In this document: positions 1 to 8,583 of the stretch, one piece after another
Layout: each line of letters begins with the position of its first letter
Numbering within the stretch: the first letter of the stretch is position 1
Assembly: GCA_038244815.1 (NCBI GenBank)
Contig: JBBRTB010000016.1
Span: 35,052-99,051 of the forward strand
Direction of reading: 5' to 3'
Length of the DNA stretch: 64,000 nt
Origin: DASVHS01 sp038244815
Lineage (GTDB): Bacteria > Acidobacteriota > Thermoanaerobaculia > Gp7-AA8
Translations under genes and position numbers: made by a program
Notes under the pieces: model-generated
Told to the model about the DNA's origin: nothing
The model's input: only the letters and a program-made list of their open reading frames with translations
Database searches by the model: none

Positions 1-574
1 CCGCGGCAATGGCTGCGAGTGCGGAGGACAACTGCTTCGCACCGCGTTCGGCAAGCGTGAAGTAGACGTCGACGATCGACTGTCCACGCGCGACCGGCAT
101 GCTTTCCTGCGCGACGATGTCGCCTGTATCCACCCCGGCATCGAGCCAGTGGACGGTCGTCCCCGCCTCGCGTTCATCGTCGTAATACGTCCAGAACAGA
201 GGATCGGATCCACGCAGGCGAGGGAGCAGCGACTGATGCAGGTTCACGCCACCGTTGTGCGCGGAAGCGATCAGCGCCGGTGAGAGCACGTGCGGGAACG
301 TAGCGATCACGATCAGATCGATGTCCAGCGCCCGTAACTCCGCAGCGGTGCCCTCGGCGCTGTACACGACAGCCGGAATGCGCTGGTCGCGCGCGGCGCT
401 CACGAGCGGATCGGCGGGAAGTCGCCCCATCAACTGCTTCAACCGGGCGCGATAACCGAGGCGGCGGCGGGGAGTGACTACGACGGCAACGCCATGATCG
501 CGCGCAATCTCGCGAAAGACCGTGACCGAGAGCGGGCTGCCTGAGCCGAAGAATGCGATTCGTTGGCGCAACAC
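1..574 (-). CDS. Formyltransferase-fold protein (partial, cut by window edge)
   Basis: Only about the first 190 residues are visible; the gene runs off the left edge. The fold is that of folate-dependent formyltransferases (Fmt, PurN, ArnA N-domain). The active-site string N-x-H-x-S-L-L-P has Asn about 111 and His about 113, followed by RGSDP, and a conserved Asp lies in AGVDTGDI near 146-150. The N-terminal IAFFGSGSP strand and loop also fit. A TATCAT box ends 5 nt before the GTG used here and 8 nt before a TTG one codon on, so either could be a leaderless start. The formyl acceptor cannot be told from this part: Met-tRNA is possible, but the nearby nucleotidyltransferase and glycosyltransferases leave a sugar N-formyltransferase open. 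Confidence 0.75.
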   Translation of the reverse strand, partial: MLRQRIAFFGSGSPLSVTVFREIARDHGVAVVVTPRRRLGYRARLKQLMGRLPADPLVSAARDQRIPAVVYSAEGTAAELRALDIDLIVIATFPHVLSPALIASAHNGGVNLHQSLLPRLRGSDPLFWTYYDDEREAGTTVHWLDAGVDTGDIVAQESMPVARGQSIVDVYFTLAERGAKQLSSALAAIAA

Positions 575-634
575 CGGTCATGATAGCGATCTCGCGGAGC
601 GGCACGGCCTGCATGCTAGACTCGCCAACCGCCC

Positions 635-1672
635 ATGCAGATACCAGCCAATCTGTGGCCGGCGCTCTTTTCGGCGTCGACGGGCAAAGCCTGGCCGCCC
701 CTCACGGCCGAGGAGATCGAGACTTTCATCCGAGACTGCGCGGCGGAAAGCCTCCTTCCGATCCTGCAGACGGATGATTCCATCCCCGCAGCGATCCAGG
801 AGGCGCGCAAGCCCTTCGCGGCGCTGTTGCCCCTCCAGAAGCAGAGGACGCAGATCCTGGTCCGGGCTCTCCAGCGCATCGGCGAGATCCTCGAGGGCGA
901 AGACTTCGCATTGCTGAAAGGCGCCGACTACGCATTCCGGCTCTATCCCCAGCCCTACCTTCGTCCGATGTCCGACATCGATCTGCTCGTCCCCGCGGCG
1001 CGAATGCCCGAAGTCTGCCGCCGCTTCTTCGAGGCGGGAATGCAGCAGCACTTCCCCGCCGGGACGGCATCACGGCTCAAGAGTCATCATGAGACGGTCT
1101 TCACGCTGAACGGCGTGTTGATCGAACCGCATCACTCGTTCATCCAGCGGGCCCGTCACAGAATCGACTACGACGGAATCTGGAGGCGTCGCATCGCCTT
1201 TCACCCCGCGGGCGTGCGCACGTTCCGGCTCGCTGATGCTGATGCGCTGATCTATCAGACCCTGCGGATGGCCACCGATCAATTCAACGAGCCGCTGATC
1301 CACTACCTCGATTTCTATCTGCTGCTGCATCGCTTTGAGGGCGACCTCGAGACTCTGGCCGGACGGGCGCGGGAATACCGTACCGAGCGGGCGCTCTACG
1401 CCGCCTTCCGCCAGCTCACACGACTCTTTCCGGAGCTCCATCCACGCACCGATGCTCTGCTCGAGAGTCTTCTCAGTCCCTCCGTTCGCCGCCACCTCGA
1501 CGAGCGGGTGCTGCCGGCGCGATTCATCTATCGGCGCATCGCCAGGCGCGAACAGTTGTGGCGCAAGTTCAACCTGATGGACGGCTACCGCGAGCGCCTC
1601 GGATTTCTCTTCTACTGGGCGTATGCGGCCGTGGCCGGCCGGTTCGTGCGGTCTACTCGCCCGGCATCATGA
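635..1672 (+). CDS. Uncharacterised nucleotidyltransferase-family protein (NTP_transf_5-like)
   Basis: 345-residue soluble protein of the uncharacterised nucleotidyltransferase family (PF14907 type). The diagnostic block is seen: LKGADYAFRLYP at about 94-105, then RPMSDIDLLV at about 110-119, where the D-x-D pair would bind metal as in other Pol-beta-like nucleotidyltransferases. Family members often sit in polysaccharide or exported-peptide clusters, but no substrate is established, so function is left open. It is divergent from the formyltransferase (60 bp apart), and its 3' end overlaps the convergent YdcF-like gene by 20 bp. A TAGACT box lies 12 nt before the ATG, and no strong Shine-Dalgarno is present. 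Confidence 0.75.
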   Translation: MQIPANLWPALFSASTGKAWPPLTAEEIETFIRDCAAESLLPILQTDDSIPAAIQEARKPFAALLPLQKQRTQILVRALQRIGEILEGEDFALLKGADYAFRLYPQPYLRPMSDIDLLVPAARMPEVCRRFFEAGMQQHFPAGTASRLKSHHETVFTLNGVLIEPHHSFIQRARHRIDYDGIWRRRIAFHPAGVRTFRLADADALIYQTLRMATDQFNEPLIHYLDFYLLLHRFEGDLETLAGRAREYRTERALYAAFRQLTRLFPELHPRTDALLESLLSPSVRRHLDERVLPARFIYRRIARREQLWRKFNLMDGYRERLGFLFYWAYAAVAGRFVRSTRPAS

Positions 1673-2288
1673 ACCGGAAGTTCTGCACGACCAGCTTCAC
1701 GTATTCGGAAAGGACGTCGAATCGATCGATGGGACGGCGCCACCAGACGTCCGGAACGATCCTCTCATAGCGATCCGGCCGCATGAGGACGTCCACGGCG
1801 CCGGCGGCTTCGCGGCGAAAGTATTTTCCGGCCCGCCGCGTGTGGTACGGCGAGGTCGAAACGATGATGCGCTTCCAGCCCTTCCGGCGCGCCAGGTCGA
1901 TCGTGAATGCGGCCTCGTCGCGCGTCGCGTCCAGTTGCACGCCAGACTCCTCGATCGACGCGGCGGGCACGCCCATCTGCTGCAACACGTTCTTCTGGAG
2001 GTCGATCCAGACGGGAAACTCGACGTGCAGGCGTTGCATCAGCTGGCCGTTGACTTCGCCTGGCGAGCGCAGCAGAAGAATGCGTCCGCTCCAACCTTCC
2101 TTGTAGAGGGTGGCCGCCTCCAGCGTCCTCTCCATCCGGTGCGATCCCAGAACGACGATCGCATCGGCGGGAGCGAGTTGATCAGAGCGGATGAGCGCGC
2201 GTCCGAGAAACGGCGCGGCCAGCCGCGCGGCCAGCGCCAGCAGGACGAGAACGACAAAGAAGGTTCCGAGCCGACGCAGCCACTTCAT
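1653..2288 (-). CDS. YdcF/ElyC-like DUF218 membrane protein
   Basis: 211-residue protein with one N-terminal membrane segment (about residues 6-25, rich in V, L and A). The DUF218 core follows: ADAIVVLGSHRMERT at about 40-55, GWSGRILLL, and TRDEAAFT with GWKRIIVSTSPYHTRRA later on. DUF218 proteins (YdcF, ElyC/SanA) are envelope-associated; ElyC affects lipid-carrier-dependent envelope synthesis in E. coli, but the reaction is not settled. The ATG at 2288 was chosen because longer readings run backwards through tRNA-Thr. The gene starts 21 bp downstream of that tRNA on the same strand, so it may be co-transcribed with it. Confidence 0.75.
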   Translation of the reverse strand: MKWLRRLGTFFVVLVLLALAARLAAPFLGRALIRSDQLAPADAIVVLGSHRMERTLEAATLYKEGWSGRILLLRSPGEVNGQLMQRLHVEFPVWIDLQKNVLQQMGVPAASIEESGVQLDATRDEAAFTIDLARRKGWKRIIVSTSPYHTRRAGKYFRREAAGAVDVLMRPDRYERIVPDVWWRRPIDRFDVLSEYVKLVVQNFRFMMPGE

Positions 2289-2309
2289 TCGTTTTGCGAG
2301 GATGCTGGA

Positions 2310-2381
2310 GCCGTTGACCGGACTTGAACCGGTGACCTGCTGATTACGAATCAGCTGCTCTACCAACTGAGCTACAACGGC
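2310..2381 (-). tRNA. tRNA-Thr (anticodon CGT)
   Basis: A complete cloverleaf folds on the minus strand: acceptor GCCGTTG/CAACGGC, D arm GCTC/GAGC, anticodon stem GCTGA/TCAGC with loop TTCGTAA (CGT at positions 34-36), 5-nt variable loop, and T arm ACCGG-TTCAAGT-CCGGT. It is 72 nt with no encoded CCA. Confidence 0.95.
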
Positions 2382-2504
2382 TTACCTCGCCAGGAACCCC
2401 AAGAACAGCAGGGCGCGCGATTGTATTCACCGATACCCATGCTGTCCAGCGGTGCTAATCTTCGGGAGGAGGAGGCGTCCTCCCCTGACCACGGAGGTGA
2501 CGAT

Positions 2505-2714
2505 ATGACGCCACAGGAATTGCGTTCACGCCGCGTTGCAATCGGGATCTCGGTGGGCGAACTGGCGTTCGAAGTCCGTCTGCCCATCCGCGCGGTGGCA
2601 GAGATCGAGAAAAGCAATCGCGAAGTGCCGCACGCGGATGTTTTCGTTCGCGCGCTCGAACGCCTCGAGCGCGGCTACGTCGTGCGCCGCTCGACCAGCG
2701 GGTCTGATTCGTAA
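2505..2714 (+). CDS. Small Xre-family helix-turn-helix regulator
   Basis: 69-residue protein that is essentially one Cro/C1-type helix-turn-helix domain. It has the pattern LRSRRVAIGISVGELAFEV-x-x-PIRAVAEIEKSNREVP, where the GISVGELA/IRAVAEIE segments form the two helices, followed by a basic/polar tail. The ATG at 2505 was chosen because it has a near-perfect Shine-Dalgarno, GGAGGTGA, at 2493-2500, 4 nt upstream; an earlier in-frame start at 2421 has none. It lies between two tRNA genes. The target is unknown; being alone and short, it could be a free-standing repressor or an orphan antitoxin-like regulator, but no toxin is adjacent. Confidence 0.75.
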   Translation: MTPQELRSRRVAIGISVGELAFEVRLPIRAVAEIEKSNREVPHADVFVRALERLERGYVVRRSTSGSDS

Positions 2715-2743
2715 CGAACACCTGCTACCATCGCCTGGGACGC

Positions 2744-2820
2744 GCGCCCTTAGCTCAATTGGACAGAGCATCAGACTTCGGATCTGAGGGTTGGGGGTTC
2801 GAGCCCCTCAGGGCGCACCA
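2744..2820 (+). tRNA. tRNA-Arg (anticodon TCG)
   Basis: A complete cloverleaf with acceptor GCGCCCT/AGGGCGC, D arm GCTC/GAGC, anticodon stem TCAGA/TCTGA with loop CTTCGGA (TCG), and T arm GGGGG-TTCGAGC-CCCTC. CCA is encoded at 2818-2820, unlike tRNA-Thr nearby. Its 3' end is antisense to the end of a small ORF on the other strand. Confidence 0.95.
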
Positions 2821-3017
2821 GGATCCGAAGATCGACTGGCTTCCTCTTCGAGGGCATCGGCGATGCGCATGGCGTTGGCCTCGATGAGGTCCGCGGTGGC
2901 GTTCGCGGGCCGGGACGGACACGAGTGCAGGTGAAGCAGCGCAACGGAATGAACATACGGCCAACCAGCGCGCTCCACTTCGATCCGTCGATGGCACCAC
3001 ACACATTCAAAGTTCAC
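2808..3017 (-). CDS. Small CxxC/HxHxC protein, function unknown
   Basis: Predicted 69-residue protein beginning at a GTG preceded by GGAGGAGG 8 nt upstream, a good Shine-Dalgarno that decides the start. It carries ECVWCHRR near the N-terminus and LLHLHSCPSR about 25 residues later, so Cys-x2-Cys plus His-x-His-x-Cys could form one zinc site. The C-terminal half is a probable helix (LIEANAMRIADALEEEA). Codon third positions are G/C-biased in the region beyond the Cys motif, as in real genes here. I do not recognise a family. The last 13 bases overlap the 3' end of tRNA-Arg on the opposite strand, which lowers confidence. Confidence 0.45.
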   Translation of the reverse strand: MNFECVWCHRRIEVERAGWPYVHSVALLHLHSCPSRPANATADLIEANAMRIADALEEEASRSSDPGAP

Positions 3018-3131
3018 CGGGCAAACCTCCTCCACGAACCGGCGGAGAGAGAGTGCGCCGACCACTGAATGGGGAGTACCCGGAGCGGCCGAACCTACAC
3101 CCTTGACAATTCAAGTTTGTAGACTGTGGGC

Positions 3132-3491
3132 ATGGCCGGCCGCATCCTCGATCACGTCAGCAAAATCTGCCTCTCCCTTCCGGACACCGAGCTGACGATG
3201 ACCTGGGGTGCGCCACATTTCCGGGTCGCGAACAAGATCTTCTGCGGCTGCGGCAAGGGGAAGGAGGGGACCGCTCTCGTGTTCAAGCTGGAGATCGAAC
3301 ACGCCGACATCCTGGTCAGCAACGATCCTCGCTTCACCCGCTCGCCCTATGTGGGACACAAGGGCTAGGTCTCCATGGACGTGCAATCGATCAGGAACTG
3401 GGACGAGGTCCATGCGCTGGTCCTCGAGAGCTACCGGCTCATCGCTCCGAAGAGGACGTTCGCGAAACTGGCCGCGGGAAAAGCGCCCTGA
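3132..3491 (+). pseudogene. MmcQ/YjbR-family (DUF419) gene with in-frame amber stop
   Basis: Residues 1-78 match the MmcQ/YjbR fold: DHVSKICLSLPDTELTMTWGAPHFRVANKIFCG, then DPRFTRSPYVGHKG. The reading frame then meets TAG at 3366-3368 and goes on in the same frame for 40 more codons (VSMDVQSIRNWDEVHALVLE ... RTFAKLAAGKAP) to TGA at 3489-3491. Family members normally have G-W-V here, so TAG is most simply a TGG-to-TAG nonsense change. The downstream part still reads as a typical family C-terminus, so the lesion looks recent, or the stop is read through. A TAGACT box sits 6 nt before the ATG, suggesting a leaderless start. Confidence 0.75.
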
Positions 3492-3609
3492 CCGCGCAAT
3501 CACGCTCGCTTCACGTCTCGGTCACGAGCTGATCGCGCTGCGCCGCCCGCGCAGACGCAATTCACGCGTTGCTGCGACGCCGCCGCACGGCATGACCCGC
3601 CCGCGCGGG

Positions 3610-3615
3610 TATCGT
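3610..3615 (+). promoter_or_regulatory. TATCGT -10 box, probable leaderless promoter
   Basis: TATCGT followed by exactly 7 nt and the ATG at 3623, with no Shine-Dalgarno. This is the same spacing as at several other genes in the window. Confidence 0.35.
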
Positions 3616-3622
3616 GGCCGTG

Positions 3623-3838
3623 ATGCCACTGACACCTTCTGAATTGCGCCTGTTCGAGGAGGCCTGCGCGAACCGCGCGAATCAGGGCGTGGCCAGCCTC
3701 CTCAACGTGTTCGGGGCCGCCACCGCCTCGCAGATTCTCGAGCAGATCGCCGCCGCTCCGGTGACGATTCGAAAAGAGTTCATGGAACACGTGCGCAGAG
3801 CCATCGAGGAACAGCGGCGGTTTCGCCCGAAGGGATGA
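3623..3838 (+). CDS. Hypothetical small protein (71 aa)
   Basis: 71-residue, mostly helical soluble protein: LTPSELRLFEEACANRANQGVA, then LLNVFGAATASQILEQIAAA and KEFMEHVRRAIEEQRRF. No family is recognised and no cofactor or metal motif is visible. Support comes from strongly G/C-biased third codon positions over the whole length and a -10-like TATCGT 7 nt before the ATG. It ends 28 bp before the start of the GT39-like gene. A conserved DNA- or protein-binding helical bundle is possible but not shown. Confidence 0.5.
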   Translation: MPLTPSELRLFEEACANRANQGVASLLNVFGAATASQILEQIAAAPVTIRKEFMEHVRRAIEEQRRFRPKG

Positions 3839-3853
3839 GTCTTCGCCGCGTGC

Positions 3854-3859
3854 TACGAT
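3854..3859 (+). promoter_or_regulatory. TACGAT -10 box, probable leaderless promoter
   Basis: TACGAT, then 7 nt, then CTG at 3867, which is in frame with the conserved N-terminus of the glycosyltransferase. No ATG, GTG or TTG exists in that frame before 4071. Confidence 0.5.
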
Positions 3860-3866
3860 CCGTCGC

Positions 3867-5477
3867 CTGACACGCTCGGAACGCCTCACGCTCAGCGCAT
3901 GCGCCGTCGTCTCACTGGCCTTACGATGCGTCGCCTTTTCCCGCTACCGCTTCGACTCGGACGAGCCCCAGCACCTTCATGTCGCGTGGGGCTGGACTGC
4001 CGGCCTCCTGCCGTATCGCGACTACTTCGATAACCACGCGCCTCTGTTTCAACTGCTCACGGCGCCCCTGTTGGCCGCACTCGGCGAGCGGTCGAACATC
4101 CTGTTCTTCATGCGCGCGGCCATGCTGCCGCTGTTCGCCATCGTGCTCGCGTGCACCTACCTCCTGGCCCGGCAGATGTACTCGCAACGCGTGGCCCTCT
4201 GGTCGGTCGTGCTGCTCAGCCTCTTTCCGCCGTTCTTCCTCAAGTCGATCGAGTATCGGACGGACAATCTCTGGAACGCGTTCTGGATGATGGCGCTTCT
4301 GGCGCTGGTCTCAAGACCGCCCACGTGGCGCCGCTGGTTCGCCGGCGGATTCCTTCTCGGGTGCGCGCTGGCGGTCTCGATGAAAACGATCCTGCTGGTG
4401 GTCACGCTGGCGGGTGCGGGCCTGATCACCCGTTACGTGCTGCGCGATCGAACGCGCTTCGCAATCCCAGCCCTCGCCGCGGCCGGCGGGTTCGTCATCG
4501 TACCTGCGATCCTCAGTTCGTACTTCATCGCCGTGGGAGCCTGGCGCAACCTGGTCTACTGCGTGATCACGTTCAACACGCTCATTGAGAAGACCAGGCC
4601 GGAACTCACCATCCAGCGCTATTTCTGGCCGCTGGCCATCGCGGCGATCGTCCTCGTCGCCCGCAGACACCCCACCGCGAGCGTGCGACGGATGTTCTGC
4701 GCGACGGCTGTGGCGGTCTTCGCCGTGACCCTTCTCGGCTTCTGGCTCCTCGTTTCCCCTCGCGACATGTTGCCGATCATGCCCATCGGAGCGATCTTCA
4801 CGGTCGCTGCGCTCGAGCGGTTCGATGAGCGAGTGCTCATCTACTCGATCACCGCCGCGGTGCTCACGATCGCACTCTTCCACTACACCAGCCGGTTTCA
4901 GAATCGAACGCGAGCCTTCGTCACGATGATGGATCAGGTCCTTCGTCTGACCCGCCCGGGCGAGCCGGTCATGGACATCAAAGGCGAGACGATCTACCGC
5001 CCGCGTCCTTACTACTACATCTTCGAATTGATCACGCATGACGCCATGGCCAACGGGCTGCTCCCCGACCGTGTGCCCGAGGCGGTCGTGGCCGCGCGGT
5101 GCCATGTGGCGCAGGCCGATGGACGAGAGTTTCCTCCACGCGCCCGGGCATTCCTCAACGCGAACTTCATGGACCTGGGCCGGCTGCGCGCGGCCGGACA
5201 GTGGCTTGCCGCGGACGGTTCGTTCACGATCGCCGTGCCGGGGCGCTACGTCGTCATCCAGACCCACGGCGAGGCCGGTGGAACGTTGGACGGATCCGAG
5301 TATGAAGGGGCCCGGGATCTCGCGGCTGGAGCACATCGCTTTGTTCCGCTCCGGCCCGGTGAGCGGCTGGCCGTGTTGTGGGCGCCGGCGTTCGAGCGCG
5401 GCTTCTCGCCGTTCCACCTTCAGGACCGCGACTTCAGGTCAAGAGGCCGCCACTCACATTCAAGACGGTTCCTGTGA
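3867..5477 (+). CDS. GT39/PMT-like integral-membrane glycosyltransferase
   Basis: About 536 residues with many membrane segments (e.g. ILFFMRAAMLPLFAIVLACTY, and repeated V/L/A-rich stretches to about residue 350), then a soluble C-terminal part. Near the N-terminus is FDSDEPQHLHVAWGW followed by GLLPYRDYFDNHAPLFQLL, the Asp-Glu motif and first lumenal loop typical of GT39/GT83 transferases that use polyprenyl-phosphate sugars. The conserved start region begins well before the first ATG/GTG/TTG (TTG 4071), so the start is taken as CTG 3867, placed 7 nt after a TACGAT box. A one-base frameshift from an ATG at 3835 is the alternative. The acceptor is unknown. The 3' end overlaps convergent fabG by 44 bp. 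Confidence 0.75.
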   Translation: MTRSERLTLSACAVVSLALRCVAFSRYRFDSDEPQHLHVAWGWTAGLLPYRDYFDNHAPLFQLLTAPLLAALGERSNILFFMRAAMLPLFAIVLACTYLLARQMYSQRVALWSVVLLSLFPPFFLKSIEYRTDNLWNAFWMMALLALVSRPPTWRRWFAGGFLLGCALAVSMKTILLVVTLAGAGLITRYVLRDRTRFAIPALAAAGGFVIVPAILSSYFIAVGAWRNLVYCVITFNTLIEKTRPELTIQRYFWPLAIAAIVLVARRHPTASVRRMFCATAVAVFAVTLLGFWLLVSPRDMLPIMPIGAIFTVAALERFDERVLIYSITAAVLTIALFHYTSRFQNRTRAFVTMMDQVLRLTRPGEPVMDIKGETIYRPRPYYYIFELITHDAMANGLLPDRVPEAVVAARCHVAQADGREFPPRARAFLNANFMDLGRLRAAGQWLAADGSFTIAVPGRYVVIQTHGEAGGTLDGSEYEGARDLAAGAHRFVPLRPGERLAVLWAPAFERGFSPFHLQDRDFRSRGRHSHSRRFL

Positions 5478-6165
5478 TGTAGGCCGCCTGCTCGGAAGCG
5501 AGGAACACGACGGCGTAGGCGACGTCGTCGGGCGTGCCCAGGCGCCTCAGGGCGATGTGCTCTTCTAGCTTGCCCTTCGCCTCGTCGGTCATGGCGTCGG
5601 TCATCGACGTCTGAATGAATCCCGGTGCCACGGCATTCACGGTCACGTTGCGCGATCCGATCTCGAGCGCCAGAGCCTTCGTGAATCCGATGAGCGCCGC
5701 TTTCGAAGCCGCATAGTTCACCTGGCCGGCGTTGCCCATCATCCCGACGACCGAGGAGATGTTGATCACGCGGCCCCATCGGGCCCGGATCATTTTCTTC
5801 ACCACTTCCTGTGTGATGTTGAACGCCGAGTCGAGATTCGTGCGCATCACGCTCGACCACGCCTCCGGCTTCATGCGAATGAACAGGTCGTCCGCGGTGA
5901 TACCGGCGTTGTTGACGAGGATGTCGATACCGCGCTCCTCCTGCAGTTTCCTGATGCGCTCGCGGACGTCGGCACCGGTGATATCCAGCTCGACGGCGGT
6001 GGCGTTGCTGCCGATGGCGCTGGCCACCTGCTGCACGCGCTCGAGACTCCGCGCCGCCACGAGAACGTGCGCGCCGGTCTCGCCGAGCCGCCTGGCGATG
6101 GACTCGCCAATGCCTCGCGACGCGCCGGTGACGAGCGCCGTTTTCCCGCTGAGATCGATCTTCAT
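5434..6165 (-). CDS. fabG: 3-oxoacyl-[ACP] reductase FabG
   Basis: 243-residue short-chain dehydrogenase. The NADP-binding T-G-A-S-R-G-I-G motif is near residues 12-19, NNAGIT near 87-92, the catalytic Ser in NISSVVG and the YAASK pair (Tyr-x3-Lys) near 150-154, and the C-terminus ITGTVLNVSGGLLT replaces the usual VNGGM. It reduces beta-ketoacyl-ACP in type II fatty-acid synthesis. The ATG at 6165 overlaps the fabD stop as ATGA, indicating translational coupling. Next to fabD, plsX and rpmF this is the housekeeping FabG rather than a generic SDR. Confidence 0.93.
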   Translation of the reverse strand: MKIDLSGKTALVTGASRGIGESIARRLGETGAHVLVAARSLERVQQVASAIGSNATAVELDITGADVRERIRKLQEERGIDILVNNAGITADDLFIRMKPEAWSSVMRTNLDSAFNITQEVVKKMIRARWGRVINISSVVGMMGNAGQVNYAASKAALIGFTKALALEIGSRNVTVNAVAPGFIQTSMTDAMTDEAKGKLEEHIALRRLGTPDDVAYAVVFLASEQAAYITGTVLNVSGGLLT

Positions 6166-7103
6166 GCCTTCACCCGTGCCAGGAACGATTCCAATGATGC
6201 GACATCCGAGACGTTGACCAGCTCGACCGAGGAGTCGATGCGCTTGATCAGACCGGTCAGTACGTTCCCGGGACCGACTTCGACGAAGTGTCGCACGCCC
6301 ATGGCCATCATCTTCTGCACCGACTCCACCCACCGCACCGGCGATGCCACCTGGCGGATGAGGGCGTTGCGCACCGCATGCGCGGTTCCGATCGGCGAGG
6401 CATCGACATTCGAGATCAGCGACAGCCCCAGATCCTTGAACGGCGCCTTTTCGAGAATCGGGCGCAGGCGCTCTTCTGCCGGCTTCATGAGCTCGCAGTG
6501 AAATGGCGCGGAAACGGGAAGCAGAAGGGCGCGGCGCACTCCCCGTTTCTTCGCCGCCTCGATGGCCCGATCGATTCCCGCCTTCGTACCGGCGATGACG
6601 ATCTGTCCCGGGGCATTGATGTTCGCGACGGACACGACCTCGCCCTGCGCCGCTTCGTCGCAGATCGCGCGCGCCTCTTCGACCGACGGACCGATCAGCG
6701 CAGCCATCGCGCCCGCTCCCACCGGCACCGCGTCCTGCATGAACTTCCCGCGCAGGTGAACGATCTTTGCAGCCTCCGGTGCGGTCAGTCCGCCCACGCT
6801 GACGATGGCGCTGTACTCGCCGAGCGAATGCCCGGCCACGAGATCGCGGCGCGTGGCGTTCTGCTCTTCGAGCACGGCGTGGATCGCGGCGGAGACAGCG
6901 AGAATCGCCGGCTGCGTGTTCCGCGTCAGTTTGAGTTCTTCGTCCGGACCCTCGAAGCAGAGCCTGGAGATCGAGTAGCCGAGAGCGGAGTCGATCTCGT
7001 CGAAGACGCGGCGGGCGGTTGGATAGCGCTCGGCGATATCCTTGCCCATCCCCGTGTACTGGCTGCCCTGGCCGGGAAACACGAATGCGGTGTTGTGCAC
7101 CAT
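6162..7103 (-). CDS. fabD: Malonyl-CoA:ACP transacylase FabD
   Basis: 313-residue acyltransferase that loads malonyl groups on ACP. It has the N-terminal VFPGQGSQYTGMG, the nucleophile elbow GHSLGEYSA (Ser about 90), the catalytic His in SAPFHCELM, and the closing PGNVLTGLIKRI. Length is normal for the family. Start: the ATG at 7103 gives the canonical N-terminus; longer readings upstream show no homology. The stop overlaps fabG by 4 nt. A 202-bp gap separates it from plsX, where fabH is often found in other bacteria; no fabH-like ORF is present there. Confidence 0.95.
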   Translation of the reverse strand: MVHNTAFVFPGQGSQYTGMGKDIAERYPTARRVFDEIDSALGYSISRLCFEGPDEELKLTRNTQPAILAVSAAIHAVLEEQNATRRDLVAGHSLGEYSAIVSVGGLTAPEAAKIVHLRGKFMQDAVPVGAGAMAALIGPSVEEARAICDEAAQGEVVSVANINAPGQIVIAGTKAGIDRAIEAAKKRGVRRALLLPVSAPFHCELMKPAEERLRPILEKAPFKDLGLSLISNVDASPIGTAHAVRNALIRQVASPVRWVESVQKMMAMGVRHFVEVGPGNVLTGLIKRIDSSVELVNVSDVASLESFLARVKA

Positions 7104-7305
7104 CGGCCGCGAATCATACCGATCTTCTTCACCATCGGCAGGGTGCCGGGGGCGCTCTGACACATTACCGGCTGGTTTCTGCCGATGTGCGGTGCCGGCC
7201 GCCTGGAACGGCGCAACATCGTCGAGTACGAGCGCGCGGCGATGCATGCGCTGCTTTGCGGTCGCGAGGATCTCATCGACTGCCTCGTACCGGGAGCCTG
7301 AGCGG

Positions 7306-8373
<1,068 letters not shown>

Positions 8374-8385
8374 GGAACGCCGGAA

Positions 8386-8571
8386 CTACAGGACGTCCTT
8401 GACGGCGATGACTTCGCGTCCCTTGTAATAGCCGCACTTCGGGCAAACGCGGTGAGGCATCTTGGCTTCGTGACACTGCGGGCACGTCGAGAGCGACTTG
8501 GCCACGAGGAAATCATGCGCCCGGCGCGTGCGCGTGCGAGCCTTGGAATGGCGTCTTTTGGGATTCGGCAT
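8386..8571 (-). CDS. rpmF: 50S ribosomal protein bL32
   Basis: 61-residue bL32. It begins MPNPKRRHSKARTRTRRAHD, the standard basic N-terminus, and has the zinc-type pairs CPQCHEAKMPHRVCPKCGYYKG (Cys-x2-Cys ... Cys-x2-Cys), so it is the zinc-binding form rather than the Cys-less paralogue used under zinc limitation. It sits between the DUF177 gene (12 bp upstream) and plsX, the common yceD-rpmF-plsX operon. A GGAGAG Shine-Dalgarno precedes the ATG. Confidence 0.97.
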   Translation of the reverse strand: MPNPKRRHSKARTRTRRAHDFLVAKSLSTCPQCHEAKMPHRVCPKCGYYKGREVIAVKDVL

Positions 8572-8583
8572 CGGACTTCTCTC

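Noticed and set aside
2289..2366. N-terminal extension of the YdcF-like protein from 2366
   Set aside because: It would translate through tRNA-Thr.
3103..3125. TTGACA with TAGACT as a sigma70 promoter before the YjbR gene
   Set aside because: The spacer is only 11 nt, too short for a normal -35/-10 pair; TAGACT alone may still serve as a leaderless -10 box.
3904..4070. Start of the GT39-like gene at TTG 4071
   Set aside because: It would drop the conserved Asp-Glu loop that lies upstream in the same frame.
7104..7305. Missing fabH between fabD and plsX
   Set aside because: The 202-bp gap is too short for fabH and no remnant with the Cys-His-Asn motif is seen; only absence can be stated.
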